Origin: Pseudopedobacter sp038243635 | Lineage (GTDB): Bacteria; Bacteroidota; Bacteroidia; Sphingobacteriales; Sphingobacteriaceae | Reading direction: 5' to 3' | DNA: 64,000 nucleotides | Assembly (NCBI GenBank): GCA_038243635.1 | Contig: JBBSQW010000017.1 | Location: forward strand, 1-64,000 | Part shown: positions 7,752 through 17,210 of the stretch, piece by piece | Layout of the letters: each line of letters opens with the position of its first letter | Position numbering within the stretch: position 1 is the first letter of the stretch | Notes under the pieces: model-generated | Databases searched by the model: none | The model's input: the letters and a program-made list of their open reading frames with translations, nothing else | Told to the model about the DNA's origin: nothing | Program-made: the position numbers and the translations under genes

Positions 7752-9601
7752 TCCTCGCTAAGAATAAGCCATCTTGAAGATTTCTCGTCTAGCAAATTAT
7801 TTGTTTTTTCAATCTCAGCGGAAAGCTTGATTAACTCTTCGTGGTTAGTTTCGTTGTTTAGTTTGCTGGTAAGCCTAACAATTGAATCCTCAATCTTGGC
7901 AATCTCTGCTTCTAAATCATCAAGTTCTAGTTTCTCCTTGTAGGATAGTTTTGTTTTTGAAACTTCCTTTTGAACTTGTGGAGCAGGAGCGGACTTCACT
8001 TCTTTTGTTTGAATTTTTAAAAGTTCTGCTTCTTCTCGGTACGATGTGTAGTTTCCATTAAAAATTCTCACCTCTCCGTTGCCTTCCAGTACAAATAACT
8101 GATCGGTTAACTTATCTACCAAGTACCTATCGTGAGAAACTAATAAAAGAACACCAGGATAGTTTTCTAAAAATTCTTCCAATACGTTTAGCGTATCAAT
8201 ATCTAAATCGTTGGTAGGCTCATCTAATATCAGAAAGTTTGGGTTCTTAATTAATACTTTCATTAAATGCAGACGTTTCTTCTCGCCACCACTTAATAAG
8301 CTCACAAATCCATGTTGTTTTTTAGGTGGAAATAAAAAATGCGTTAACAATTGCGATGCAGAAATCGTTGTGCCGTCAGACATTACGATAAATTCAGCAA
8401 TATTTTTTACAACGTCAATTACCCGTTCACTTTCATCAAAGCTTAAACCAGACTGGTGATAATAGCCGAAAACAGTGGTTTCACCAATAACAACGTCACC
8501 TTTATCTGGGTTTAATTCGTTGGTGATGATGTTTAGCAGCGTAGACTTTCCTGTTCCATTTTTGCCAGTTAAACCTATTTTATCTCCTTTTTTGAAAACG
8601 TAGGTAAAGTCGTTAAGTATATTCTTGTTTTGGAAGTTTTTTCCAACATGGTGAAGTTCCAAAATTTGCTTCCCTTGTCTGCTTACTTTAACGTCAAGCT
8701 TTACGGATTCTTTATTAAACTGACCTTTGGTTTTATCTTCTAAATCATAAAAAGCATCAATTCTAGCTTTTGATTTTGTTCCTCTGGCCTGGGGCATTCG
8801 GCGCATCCATTCCAGCTCTTTCTTTAAAAGGTTTTTATTCTTTGCTAAAACAGTACTATTGTTTGCATCTTGTTCCGCTTTTCTTTCTAAATAATAGGCG
8901 TACTTACCTTTGTAAGTATAAACTTGACCATTCTCTAATTCGATAATCTCGTTACAAACATTATCTAAAAAGTATCTATCGTGGGTAACCATTAATATGG
9001 TTTTGCCGCCACTGGTTAAATAGCTTTCCAGCCATTCAATGGTGTCAATGTCTAAATGGTTGGTAGGCTCATCAATTACGTATACATCAGGTTCGTCAAT
9101 CAAAAGCTTCGCTAAGCTTAACCTTTTTCTTTGCCCGCCCGATAGCGTGTCAATTTTTTGATCAAGATGATGGATATCTAAACGACCTAAAATCGTTTTA
9201 ATCTCATGCTCATATTCCCAAGCCTCTAGGTTACTTAACTCTTCTGTTAAACGCGTAATTTCGTTAACATCTGGGTTTTCTTGCTCCAGCAGTTCTTCGT
9301 ACTCCCTAATGATTTGCTGTTGACGGTTATCTAAACTAAAAATAAAGTCGCTGATACTTTGGCCTGGTATAAACTTTGGATCTTGTTCCAAATAACCAAA
9401 TTTGATGTCCTTTGCTTTCACGACCTTCCCCTCGCTGGGCTTAATTTTCTCTGCCAGTAGCTTTAGCAAAGTAGATTTGCCTGCGCCGTTTACACCCACT
9501 AAGGCAACTCTTTGTCCTTGTTGTAGTCCGAATGTTAAATTTCTAAAAAGCCATTGGTCGTTAAACGCATGGCCTAATTGTTCTGCTGATACTATACTCA
9601 C
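7748..9601 (-). CDS. ABC-F family ATP-binding protein (Uup-like)
   Basis: A 617-residue soluble protein with two ABC nucleotide-binding domains and no membrane segments. Domain 1 has Walker A GVNGAGKST near residue 36 and signature LSGGQRKRL; domain 2 has GKNGTGKST near 346 and LSGGEKKRL. A charged linker joins them and a coiled-coil tail (about 540-610, rich in Lys and Glu) resembles Uup. ABC-F proteins act on the ribosome, or in Uup's case also on branched DNA; which applies here is unclear. The gene follows the SDR gene with an ATG/TGA overlap and overlaps the next gene by four bases. Confidence 0.93.
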   Translation of the reverse strand: MSIVSAEQLGHAFNDQWLFRNLTFGLQQGQRVALVGVNGAGKSTLLKLLAEKIKPSEGKVVKAKDIKFGYLEQDPKFIPGQSISDFIFSLDNRQQQIIREYEELLEQENPDVNEITRLTEELSNLEAWEYEHEIKTILGRLDIHHLDQKIDTLSGGQRKRLSLAKLLIDEPDVYVIDEPTNHLDIDTIEWLESYLTSGGKTILMVTHDRYFLDNVCNEIIELENGQVYTYKGKYAYYLERKAEQDANNSTVLAKNKNLLKKELEWMRRMPQARGTKSKARIDAFYDLEDKTKGQFNKESVKLDVKVSRQGKQILELHHVGKNFQNKNILNDFTYVFKKGDKIGLTGKNGTGKSTLLNIITNELNPDKGDVVIGETTVFGYYHQSGLSFDESERVIDVVKNIAEFIVMSDGTTISASQLLTHFLFPPKKQHGFVSLLSGGEKKRLHLMKVLIKNPNFLILDEPTNDLDIDTLNVLEEFLENYPGVLLLVSHDRYLVDKLTDQLFVLEGNGEVRIFNGNYTSYREEAELLKIQTKEVKSAPAPQVQKEVSKTKLSYKEKLELDDLEAEIAKIEDSIVRLTSKLNNETNHEELIKLSAEIEKTNNLLDEKSSRWLILSEE

Positions 9602-10254
9602 ACTAATCTTTTAATTTGTTCTGAATTGTGCACAAAGATGCCTCTTTTATTTTTAATTGATTCATTAAACATCGCCTGGGCAACGTATTCCGATTCAATA
9701 CTTTGGTATTTTTTTAAAGGACCAACTAATGCTAAATCTACTAAACGCATAATTGGCAACATGATTTTCTCCATGGGTCTATTTTCTTTTCTATTCCCTC
9801 TTAAAAAGGAGGGCTGGTAGATTTGGATAGTTTCGTAGGGAAGTACTTTAATAGCGTCTTCAATTTGACCCTTCATTTTGCTGTAAAAGTTTCCCGATTT
9901 TGAATTTGCACCCATCGCACTTACTAAATGATATTGGCGAGCGCCTTTTTTTAAAGCCTGTTCCCCAAAATATAAAGGAATGTCATAGTCTACTTTTCTG
10001 TAATCTTTTAGATTGGGAGTTTTTGACTTGGTGGAACCTAAACAACAAAACACGATGGAGCCATTAATGCTGTCAGTTATTTCATCCAGAATTTCAAAAC
10101 CGGTAACTATTTGTTTCAGTTTAATATGGGTAATTGGCAGTGCCTTTCTAACGTAAATAGTAAGCTCTCCGTATGCCGGGCTATCAAGCAATAACTTTAG
10201 TAAGTGATTGCCAATAAGTCCGCTAGCGCCCAATAAAATTGCTTTCTCTTTCAT
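9598..10254 (-). CDS. NAD(P)-binding Rossmann-fold oxidoreductase (atypical SDR)
   Basis: The product (218 residues from the ATG at 10254) opens with KAILLGASGLIGNHLL, the glycine-rich nucleotide-binding motif of atypical short-chain dehydrogenases of the TIP30/HTATIP2 and NAD(P)H-binding group. FCCLGSTKS and YHLVSAMGANSKSGNFYSKM supply the second strand and Ser/Tyr region. An upstream start at 10287 would add residues (MYFCGSKTSNP) with no family support and would overlap a likely promoter. First gene of the minus-strand run that continues through ABC-F to mnmG. Substrate unknown. Confidence 0.85.
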   Translation of the reverse strand: MKEKAILLGASGLIGNHLLKLLLDSPAYGELTIYVRKALPITHIKLKQIVTGFEILDEITDSINGSIVFCCLGSTKSKTPNLKDYRKVDYDIPLYFGEQALKKGARQYHLVSAMGANSKSGNFYSKMKGQIEDAIKVLPYETIQIYQPSFLRGNRKENRPMEKIMLPIMRLVDLALVGPLKKYQSIESEYVAQAMFNESIKNKRGIFVHNSEQIKRLV

Positions 10255-10276
10255 AGGATTTGATGTTTTAGAGCCG

Positions 10277-10284
10277 CAAAAATA
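10277..10284 (-). promoter_or_regulatory. Possible Bacteroidetes -7 box for the SDR/ABC-F/mnmG run
   Basis: On the minus strand the sequence reads TATTTTTG, matching TAnnTTTG, 22 bases upstream of the SDR start. No clear -33 TTG was found at the right spacing. Confidence 0.35.
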
Positions 10285-10343
10285 CACAATAAAATCTGGA
10301 ATAATATTTGGGTGTTTAAACGCGTAATTAAAGTTAGTTTATT

Positions 10344-11053
10344 ACGAAAACCATTTTTCATCCAGCAGAGGAAAGAGGCTTTAACACTTTCGGTTGGTTA
10401 AAAAGCCATTATTCTTTCAATTTTGGTCAGCTTCGCAATCCAGAGAAAGTGAATTTCGGGCTATTAAGCGTATTAAACGACGATCATCTAGCGCAGTCGA
10501 TGGGTTTTGGCGCTCATGCTCATGCGAATATGGAAATTGTGAGCATCCCGTTAAGTGAAGCTTTAAGACATAAGGATAGTACAGGCAGAGATGAAATTAT
10601 TAAAGCTGGCGATGTGCAAATTATGTCTGCCGGCTCTGGTATTTAACATTCGGAGTATAATGCTCCGAAAGAAGAGCCTGTTGAGTTTCTACAAATTTGG
10701 ATTTTCCCGAAAGTGGAGAATATCGAACCTCGCTACAAGTAAAAAACGTTTTTAGAGTTAGATAAGTTAAATCAGTTCTTAATCGTGTTTCTCGGGATGA
10801 TAACGACGGCGCTATTACAATCAATCAGGACGCTTGGTTTTCTTTGAGTAATACAAGCGCTAGGACAACCCTAGATTATAAGCTTAAAAGCAATAACAAT
10901 GGTATTTATGTGTTTGTTGTTGAAGGAGCTATAGATGCAGCTAATCAAGAACTGGAAAAAAGAGATGCTTTGGGCATTTACGAGATCACTAAATTAGCTG
11001 TTACTCTAATTACTGATTCAAAAATTTTAATTATAGAAGGTACGATGGCATAG
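10344..11053 (+). pseudogene. Pirin family protein, dead gene
   Basis: Reading through the breaks gives a nearly full-length pirin-like cupin: KTIFHPAEERGFNTFGW, then GFGAHAHANMEIVSIPL (the metal-binding HxH region) and AGDVQIMSAGSGI. Lesions relative to an intact gene: the start codon at 10344 is ACG rather than ATG; CAA codons have become TAA at 10644 and 10740; and one base is lost near 10776, after which the C-terminal half continues in another frame (WFSLSN, GIYEITKLAVT) to TAG at 11053. Pirins bind a metal and some degrade quercetin. The protein sequence is otherwise well kept, so inactivation looks fairly recent. Confidence 0.85.
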
Positions 11054-11079
11054 GGTTGTTATCAATTATTGATCAACAA

Positions 11080-11115
11080 AAAAGGGCTGATTTTCTTTGG
11101 AAAATCAGCCCTTTT
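11080..11115. terminator. Bidirectional rho-independent terminator
   Basis: A hairpin with arms AAAAGGGCTGATTTTC and GAAAATCAGCCCTTTT around a TTTG loop. It is A-rich on the left and T-rich on the right, so it can end transcripts from both sides, between the pirin remnant and the MFS gene. Confidence 0.85.
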
Positions 11116-11134
11116 ACTTGATAACTTTTTATAA

Positions 11135-12574
11135 TTAAGCCATTACGATTGGTTGGTATCTAGGCACCAAACTTTTCATTACAATCCAGCCAATTAAATA
11201 ACAAACTGAACAGATAGAAAATACGATGAAATATCCTGCTTCTATACCATGAAAGCCCATAAAGTCCATGTTGGTGTCTTTACTAAAATCAAACAACAAA
11301 CCAGATCCTTTATTGATAAATGTTGCTCCAATACCGCCTGCTAAACCACCAATACCAGTAACAGTAGCAATCGCCTTTTTGGGAAACATATCACCTATGG
11401 TTGTAAAGATATTTGCTGACCATGCTTGGTGAGCGGCACCTGCAATACCTATAATAATTACCGGTAACCAATAAGTTAAATGCCCTAATGGTTGCGCAAC
11501 CATCGCTAATAATGGGAAAAAAGCAAAAATTAACATTGCTTTCATTCTTCCATCGTATGGGTTCATTCCTTTTTTCTCTACAAAATAGGTTGGCAACCAA
11601 CCGCCAATGATAGACAATAAGGTAATTGCATACAATACAAATAACGGAAAAGCAGCTTCCGTTGAATCCATTCCGTAAACAGAGCTTAAATAAGCCGGTG
11701 TCCAGAACAAGAAAAACCACCATACACCGTCCGTCATAAACTTACCGAAAGCAAAAGCCCAGGTTTGCTTGTATTTAAAGCATTCTGCAAAAGAGACTTT
11801 CGCAGTAGTTTCAGCAACATAGCCAACTAATTTACTATCCGCAATATCATCTTGATTAATGTAGTCTAGCTCACTTGGGCCTACTTTAGGGTGTTTATCT
11901 GGTTTTTCGTACATAAACGTCCAAAAGCCCATCCAAACAAATCCTAAAGCGCCAATGATGATAAACGCCATCTCCCATCCGTAAGCTTTAGCTATAAAGG
12001 GGATCGAAATTGGCGCTGCTAAAGCACCTACCGTGGCACCAGCATTAAATATACTAGTAGAAAATGCCCTATCCTTTTTCGGAAAATACTCCGCAGTAGC
12101 TTTAATGGCAGCAGGAAAGTTCCCAGCTTCACCAACAGCCAACACAAAGCGGGCAAAAATGAATAGTGTTACACTTAAAGAAATTACCATTCCCGTGTTG
12201 TTAACATTTTTAATTGCTTCTTTTGCACCTTCAAATCCTACAAACCATTCTCCGGCAACTATTCCAGAAGTAGCTATCCCACAAAACGCATGCAAACACG
12301 CTCCTATAGACCATATTGCAATTGCCCAAAGAAAACCCTTCTTAGTATCCATCCAATCCACAAACCTGCCGGCAAATAACATGGATACTGCATAAAAAAT
12401 GGAGAATAATGCAGTAATATTACCATAATCATTGTTTGTCCAATGAAATTCTGGTGCAATAAAGTCTGCCCATGTTAAAGAAAGTACCTGTCTATCCAGA
12501 TAGTTAATGGCGGTTGCAAAGAACAGTAATGAACAGATGCTCCACCGGTAACTACTCATCTTTTCTTTCGTCAT
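11135..12574 (-). CDS. MFS hexuronate transporter (ExuT-like)
   Basis: A 479-residue major facilitator with about 12 hydrophobic segments and the family start SICSLLFFATAINYLDRQVLSL of anion:cation symporters that take up galacturonate or glucuronate. Support also comes from the ARFVLAVGEAGNFPAAIKA segment and the conserved KKAIATVTGIGGLAGGIGA stretch. It is 3 bp downstream of the KDPG aldolase gene, and a KDG kinase gene is transcribed divergently, so uptake and catabolism of hexuronates are grouped. The substrate is inferred from family and neighbours; aldonates are an alternative. Confidence 0.85.
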   Translation of the reverse strand: MTKEKMSSYRWSICSLLFFATAINYLDRQVLSLTWADFIAPEFHWTNNDYGNITALFSIFYAVSMLFAGRFVDWMDTKKGFLWAIAIWSIGACLHAFCGIATSGIVAGEWFVGFEGAKEAIKNVNNTGMVISLSVTLFIFARFVLAVGEAGNFPAAIKATAEYFPKKDRAFSTSIFNAGATVGALAAPISIPFIAKAYGWEMAFIIIGALGFVWMGFWTFMYEKPDKHPKVGPSELDYINQDDIADSKLVGYVAETTAKVSFAECFKYKQTWAFAFGKFMTDGVWWFFLFWTPAYLSSVYGMDSTEAAFPLFVLYAITLLSIIGGWLPTYFVEKKGMNPYDGRMKAMLIFAFFPLLAMVAQPLGHLTYWLPVIIIGIAGAAHQAWSANIFTTIGDMFPKKAIATVTGIGGLAGGIGATFINKGSGLLFDFSKDTNMDFMGFHGIEAGYFIVFSICSVCYLIGWIVMKSLVPRYQPIVMA

Positions 12575-12577
12575 AAT

Positions 12578-13240
12578 TTATTTCTTAATAGATTTGATAA
12601 CAGCCAGTACCTCTTTGGTATCTCTAGCCAATTGCTCGTAATTTGCGTTTTCCATTACATCTTTGCTAATTAGCTTACTGCCCATACCTACAGCACAAAC
12701 ACCAACTTTAAACCAGCTTGCAATATTTGCTTCGCTTAAATCAACACCGCCAGTTGGCATAAATAGCTGACCTCTAAATAATTCTTTAATCGAAGAAAGA
12801 AATTCTTGACCCAAAATATTTGCGGGGAAAATTTTAATTAACCCAGCATTGTGTTTTTGAGCTAAAGCAATTTCTGTAGGCGTCATACAACCCGGAATCC
12901 ATAAAATACCAGCAGCGTTAATTAATTCAGCAACTTCAGGTACTACAATTGGGCATACAATAAAATCAGCGCCAGCATCAATAAAATCTTGAGCCTCTGC
13001 AGGAGTTTTAATTGTTCCAATACCCAATTTTAATTCAGGCATTGTTTTTTTTGCAACTTCTTTTAACTTTTTAAAGTTAGCAAGCGCTTCTTTCCCTCTG
13101 TTGGTATATTCAATCACTCTTACGCCAGCATCATACACGGTTTGCGTAATGTCAATACTTTTTTGTTCATCAGCATGAAAAAATAAAGGAAGCATACCTT
13201 GGTCGGTAATCGCTTTTAGAAGCATAGATTTTGTATCCAT
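12578..13240 (-). CDS. eda: 2-dehydro-3-deoxyphosphogluconate (KDPG/KHG) aldolase
   Basis: This 220-residue class I aldolase splits 2-keto-3-deoxy-6-phosphogluconate into pyruvate and glyceraldehyde 3-phosphate. VIEYTNRG carries the conserved catalytic Glu, LGIGTIKTPAEA and FIVCPIVVPEV follow, and the Schiff-base Lys is in LIKIFPAN, followed by MPTGGVDLSEANI for phosphate binding. Length and motif order are typical. It leads the two-gene unit with the MFS transporter and is divergent from the KDG kinase gene, giving uptake, phosphorylation and cleavage in one locus. Confidence 0.95.
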   Translation of the reverse strand: MDTKSMLLKAITDQGMLPLFFHADEQKSIDITQTVYDAGVRVIEYTNRGKEALANFKKLKEVAKKTMPELKLGIGTIKTPAEAQDFIDAGADFIVCPIVVPEVAELINAAGILWIPGCMTPTEIALAQKHNAGLIKIFPANILGQEFLSSIKELFRGQLFMPTGGVDLSEANIASWFKVGVCAVGMGSKLISKDVMENANYEQLARDTKEVLAVIKSIKK

Positions 13241-13386
13241 TTTTGTATAATTTATTAGGTTTTTTATTAAAGAGATAACTAATGTAGCTATTAAAAGGTA
13301 AGTTGTAGTAATGTGAGATAGATTAATTTACGCAATCGATACCGATGATTTTCAGCTAAAAAGTCTTTAATAGATGCCATTAACTG

Positions 13387-13394
13387 TACTTTTG
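13387..13394 (+). promoter_or_regulatory. Possible -7 box for the KDG kinase gene
   Basis: TACTTTTG matches TAnnTTTG, 61 bases upstream of the kinase start, inside the 215-bp divergent gap that probably also holds the aldolase promoter. No convincing -33 element or operator was seen. Confidence 0.4.
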
Positions 13395-13455
13395 GGTAAC
13401 ACAGGTGGAATTATTTTTATAAACCAATTTTTAATTTACTAAACAACAGCAAACG

Positions 13456-14481
13456 ATGTCAAAAAAAGTCGTAACCCTTGGAGAAGTAATGATGCGATTA
13501 TCAACTCCGGATTTCAAAAGATTTGTGCAGACCGATACATTTGATGTAACTTATGGGGGCGGAGAAGCCAACGTAGCTGCAGCAATTTGTAACTATGGTT
13601 TAAACGGAACATTTGTTTCTAAAGTGCCAGACACAGCGATAGGACAAGCGGCAATTAACCATTTACGTAAGTATGGTGTTGACACTAAGTTTGTTGCAAG
13701 AGGTGGTAAAAGACTAGGAATTTATTTCTTAGAAACGGGTGCTTCTATGAGAGCATCTCAAGTAGTTTATGACAGAGCAGATGCTTCTATTGCAGAGTGT
13801 GATGCTTCTGAATTTGATTGGGATGCCATTTTTGAAGGTGCTGATTGGTTCCACACAACTGGAATTACGCCAGCATTAACTGATAGAGCTGCTGCATTAA
13901 CTTTAGCCGCTTTAAAAGCTGCAAGAGAAAGAGGTATTACGACTAGTATTGACTTAAACTACCGTAAAAAATTATGGAGTAAAGAAAAAGCTCAGAAAGT
14001 GATGACCGAGCTTTGCCAATATGTTGATGTTTGTATCGGTAACGAAGAAGATGCTGAAATTAGTTTAGGTTTTGTTAACTCAGGTACGGATGTAACTAAA
14101 GGTGAGTTGAACTTAGACGGATTTAAAGACGTTTGTAAGCAAATGAAAACGAAATTTAATTTCAAATACATTGCTTCAACTTTAAGAGAAAGCTATAGCG
14201 CATCTGATAACGGATGGAGCGCATTAGTTTACGATGGTACAGATTTTCACCATACAAAAGAATATAAAGTACGTATTGTTGACCGTGTTGGCAGTGGCGA
14301 TTCATTTGCAAGTGGTTTCATTTTTGGCTTAGTAACCGGAAAATCAATGAAAGACGCTGCAGAATTTGGTGTTGCTGCATCGGCATTAAAACATACAATT
14401 CCAGGGGATTTAAATCATGCTACCCGTTCAGAAGTTGAAGGATTAGTTGGTGGCGACGGATCTGGTAGAGTAGTAAGATAA
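13456..14481 (+). CDS. kdgK: 2-dehydro-3-deoxygluconokinase (PfkB family)
   Basis: A 341-residue ribokinase-fold sugar kinase. The N-terminal VVTLGEVMMRLSTPDF and YGGGEANVAAAICNYG are the substrate-binding motifs of the family. RVGSGDSFASGFIFGL near residue 275 is the PfkB signature with the catalytic Asp. Phosphorylation of 2-keto-3-deoxygluconate to KDPG is inferred from the family and from the divergently transcribed KDPG aldolase and hexuronate transporter. Start at the ATG at 13456 preceded by an A-rich leader. Confidence 0.88.
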   Translation: MSKKVVTLGEVMMRLSTPDFKRFVQTDTFDVTYGGGEANVAAAICNYGLNGTFVSKVPDTAIGQAAINHLRKYGVDTKFVARGGKRLGIYFLETGASMRASQVVYDRADASIAECDASEFDWDAIFEGADWFHTTGITPALTDRAAALTLAALKAARERGITTSIDLNYRKKLWSKEKAQKVMTELCQYVDVCIGNEEDAEISLGFVNSGTDVTKGELNLDGFKDVCKQMKTKFNFKYIASTLRESYSASDNGWSALVYDGTDFHHTKEYKVRIVDRVGSGDSFASGFIFGLVTGKSMKDAAEFGVAASALKHTIPGDLNHATRSEVEGLVGGDGSGRVVR

Positions 14482-14898
14482 TTTTTTAACGAGTCCATAG
14501 ACGATGGTCGATTGTCCATGGACTTTTAGAATTCGATAAAATGCGATAAGGGCGTTTAAACACGCTATTCGCTAAATCTTTTTGGTTAATCCTTCGACTC
14601 CGCTCAGGATGAAAAAAAAAGGATATCGCTGCTATCGTTAACGCAAAAAAAAGTCCGTGGTCAATATTTGATTTCATGGACTTTTTTTGGATAATTAGCA
14701 ATTGAATGGTACTTGTACTAATGACTGCTTAAACGAGTTATCAATACGAGAATCCCTTAATTAACTAATCTTAAATGAATCATTTTACACATTAGGCAAG
14801 TCCTAATGACTAATGAACCAATGACTCAATGAACTAACATTGCCACAACGCAAATACCCTAACAAACTAACAAACCAACCACCTAACCAACTAGAAAA
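14482..14898. other. Intergenic region with hairpins, a dispersed repeat and a low-complexity leader
   Basis: No gene is supported here. It holds a hairpin built on GTCCATGGAC-type words near 14490-14525, a copy of the dispersed repeat word CCTTCGACTCCGCTCAGGAT at 14591-14610, a strong terminator at 14646-14688, and from about 14796 a run of short related words (CTAATGAAC, AATGACT, CTAACAAAC, CCAACC) leading directly into the next gene. Confidence 0.7.
14646..14688. terminator. Bidirectional terminator hairpin after kdgK
   Basis: A-rich arm with AAAAGTCCGTG pairs with CATGGACTTTTTTT across a loop of about 15 bases (one G-T pair). The T run gives a plus-strand terminator; the A run allows function in the other direction. 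Confidence 0.75.
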
Positions 14899-15348
14899 AT
14901 GATTATAGATACACTAGAAAACGCAGACAAATACACGTCACTTCACCCACTTTTTTCAAAAGCTTTGGACTACATCACGTCGACAGATTTGGAGTCCGTT
15001 GAAGATGGGAAATATGAAATTTCTGAAGGATTAAAATCTATTGTTGCTACTAAAATTGGAATGACAGCTCAAGAATCTGAAGCGAAATTTGAATGTCACA
15101 ATAACAACATTGATATACAAATATGTATCAAAGGAAACGAAACTTTCGGTTGGAGATCAAGAAACAACTGTACAAAGCAAAAAGGGGAATACAATCTAGA
15201 AAAAGACGTACTGTTTTTTAATGATGAACCTTCTATGCACTTTACCTTAACAGCGGGAGAATTTGTGATTTTTTACCCAGAAGATGTTCACGCTCCAATG
15301 ATCGGTGAAGACGAAATCAAGAAAATGGTGATTAAAGTGAAGAAATAG
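14899..15348 (+). CDS. YhcH/YjgK/YiaL family protein (DUF386)
   Basis: A 149-residue cupin-like protein with the family pattern: MIIDTLENADKY start, FECHNNNIDIQICIKG in the middle (metal ligands His, Asp and Gln region) and FVIFYPEDVHAP near the end with the last His. Members are found with sugar-acid or sialic-acid catabolism and may act on anomers or bound sugars, but the reaction is not settled. Its place downstream of kdgK fits a role with hexuronate or related sugar acids. A low-complexity leader precedes the start. Confidence 0.88.
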   Translation: MIIDTLENADKYTSLHPLFSKALDYITSTDLESVEDGKYEISEGLKSIVATKIGMTAQESEAKFECHNNNIDIQICIKGNETFGWRSRNNCTKQKGEYNLEKDVLFFNDEPSMHFTLTAGEFVIFYPEDVHAPMIGEDEIKKMVIKVKK

Positions 15349-15371
15349 AGCAAACGTTTTATAAAGAACTT

Positions 15372-15401
15372 AAAACCTGCAATTCATTTGCGGGTTTTTT
15401 T
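15372..15401 (+). terminator. Rho-independent terminator after the YhcH gene
   Basis: AAAACCTGCAA pairs with TTTGCGGGTTTT across a TTCA loop, followed by a run of T. Confidence 0.8.
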
Positions 15402-15439
15402 ATGGATTTTAGTTTTAATTTAGCAGAAAAACCAGCCCT

Positions 15440-16219
15440 ATGGAAAACACAATACAGCCTATTATCAGCATCAGAAATCTAAGAAAAGACTACGGAGAAA
15501 AACAGGTTCTTAAAGGCATAAATCTGGAAGTTTACCCGGGTCAGGTGATTGGATATATCGGTCCGAATGGTGCTGGAAAATCCACCACCGTAAAAATACT
15601 AATCGGTTTAATCAGTAATTTTGAGGGCGAGGTATTGATCAACGATGAAAATATTAAAGACAATATCATTAGCGTTAAAAGTCAGATTGGTTATGTACCA
15701 GAAAATGCCGAGATATACGATGTGCTTACCCCTTTAGAATACCTTGATTTTATTGGAAAGCTTTATGGCATGGACGAGGATAAAATAGCCCTTAGAGCTA
15801 CTAAATTGCTGACTGCTTTTGGTATCGGTGGCAATGCTGATCAACGTATGGATACTTTTTCTAAAGGAATGCGACAAAAGGTTCTGTTGATTTCTGGAAT
15901 TATCCATAATCCAAAAATTATCATTTTAGACGAACCACTTTCTGGTTTAGACGCCAATGCTGTAATTATGGTGAAGGAGTTGATTTCGCTGATGGCTAAA
16001 GAAGGAAAAACTATTTTTTATTGTTCACACATGATGGATGTGGTGGAGAAAGTTTCTGACCGGATTTTACTTATAAACAACGGTGAAATAATTGCCGACG
16101 GAACTTTTGAGGATTTAAAAGCTGGCGGTAATCAAACCTTGGAAAATATTTTTGCCAAACTTACGGGTAAAGAGGAAGGTAACAGAGAGGCCGCCGACGT
16201 TTTAAGTGCTTTAAATTAA
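15440..16219 (+). CDS. ABC transporter ATP-binding protein
   Basis: A 259-residue single ABC ATPase: Walker A GPNGAGKSTTVK near residue 46, Q-loop region GYVPENAEIYD, a signature with FSKGMRQKV, Walker B IIILDEPLSGLD and switch His in FYCSHMMD. The DrrA/CcmA-like style suggests an export or lipid-related ABC-2 system. The next two genes are membrane proteins, 25 bp downstream, and are the likely permease. Cargo is not known. Confidence 0.93.
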   Translation: MENTIQPIISIRNLRKDYGEKQVLKGINLEVYPGQVIGYIGPNGAGKSTTVKILIGLISNFEGEVLINDENIKDNIISVKSQIGYVPENAEIYDVLTPLEYLDFIGKLYGMDEDKIALRATKLLTAFGIGGNADQRMDTFSKGMRQKVLLISGIIHNPKIIILDEPLSGLDANAVIMVKELISLMAKEGKTIFYCSHMMDVVEKVSDRILLINNGEIIADGTFEDLKAGGNQTLENIFAKLTGKEEGNREAADVLSALN

Positions 16220-16244
16220 CCGATAATCTTATAACTGCATTTCC

Positions 16245-17210
16245 ATGTTCAATAGATATATCATCAATTTTGTTCTTTTATTTAAGCCTATTTTTCAAAA
16301 AATGGGTGTGGATGCCGAGCAATTGAGGATCATTTTAACCATTAAAATGAAAATGGACGATAGGCGTCCGAATGCTTATAATCAACAGCGGCAAAAGAAG
16401 GATAAGCAAGTAAATAACGCCAGTTGGTTGGTCATGTTTTTTCTTGGGCTTACGGGTCTGTTTCTCACAGTTTTGTTAGCCAATTTAAAACAACCTTTAC
16501 TCGGCCACACTGTTTATTTCAGTGCTTTTATGGTGATGCTTTCCGTAACCTTAATTTCAGATTTTACCAATGTGCTGATAGACGTTAGGGATAATTACAT
16601 CATTTTGCCCCGACCGGTTTCAGATAGTACATTTACTATCTCTAGAATATTGCATATTGGTATCCATACCGCTAAAATGGCGTTTGCCATTTCTATTTCT
16701 GGACTGGTTTACTCGTTTATTTTCGAAGGACTTATTTCTGGATTCGTTTTTTTGATTGAAATTCTAATTGCTACCACATTAAGTGTTTTTTTGGTGAACA
16801 TTACCTACCTCATTGTTCTAAAAATCACGAGTCCTCAACGTTTCAAAGATTTCATTTCCTATTTTCAAATCTTTTTGTCGGTATTTATTTTTGCCGCCTA
16901 TTACACGCTTCCCCGTTTAATTGATTCCAGTGTTTTGGACGGGGTAGATTTGCGTGAGGTGTACGTTTTGGCAATCGTTCCTTCTTACTGGTTGGCTGCG
17001 TTGCATGAAATAGCCATAACGCTAAAAACAGCTCAGCTATCCACGTATATTTATGCGGTTCTTGCACTTACATCGCCAATAGTTTCTTTTTACCTGATCA
17101 TAAAAGTTTTGGCGCCTGGTTTTAATCAAAAACTGTCTTCAATAAGCGCCAGTGGAGATGATCAGACCGTAGTTCCTCTGAAGGAAAAGGAGCCGGGAAG
17201 GGGTTTATGA
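16245..17210 (+). CDS. ABC transporter membrane protein, first half
   Basis: A 321-residue protein with a short N-terminal cytosolic part and about six hydrophobic segments (from about residue 60 to 290), ending in a charged tail. It directly follows the ATPase gene. Four bases of its end (ATGA) overlap the start of the next membrane protein. Both together have the size of a single large permease of about 560 residues, and the junction lies in a G-rich tract (GGAAGGGGTT), so this may be one gene split by a one-base change. Alternatively they are two coupled subunits. Confidence 0.75.
   Translation: MFNRYIINFVLLFKPIFQKMGVDAEQLRIILTIKMKMDDRRPNAYNQQRQKKDKQVNNASWLVMFFLGLTGLFLTVLLANLKQPLLGHTVYFSAFMVMLSVTLISDFTNVLIDVRDNYIILPRPVSDSTFTISRILHIGIHTAKMAFAISISGLVYSFIFEGLISGFVFLIEILIATTLSVFLVNITYLIVLKITSPQRFKDFISYFQIFLSVFIFAAYYTLPRLIDSSVLDGVDLREVYVLAIVPSYWLAALHEIAITLKTAQLSTYIYAVLALTSPIVSFYLIIKVLAPGFNQKLSSISASGDDQTVVPLKEKEPGRGL

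Noticed and set aside
13330..13350. AATCGAT palindrome as a LacI-type operator in the eda-kdgK gap
   Set aside because: A six-base palindrome alone is too weak, and no regulator gene is adjacent.
14796..14898. Short repeated words as a CRISPR array
   Set aside because: Repeats are irregular, far too short and without spacers of constant length.
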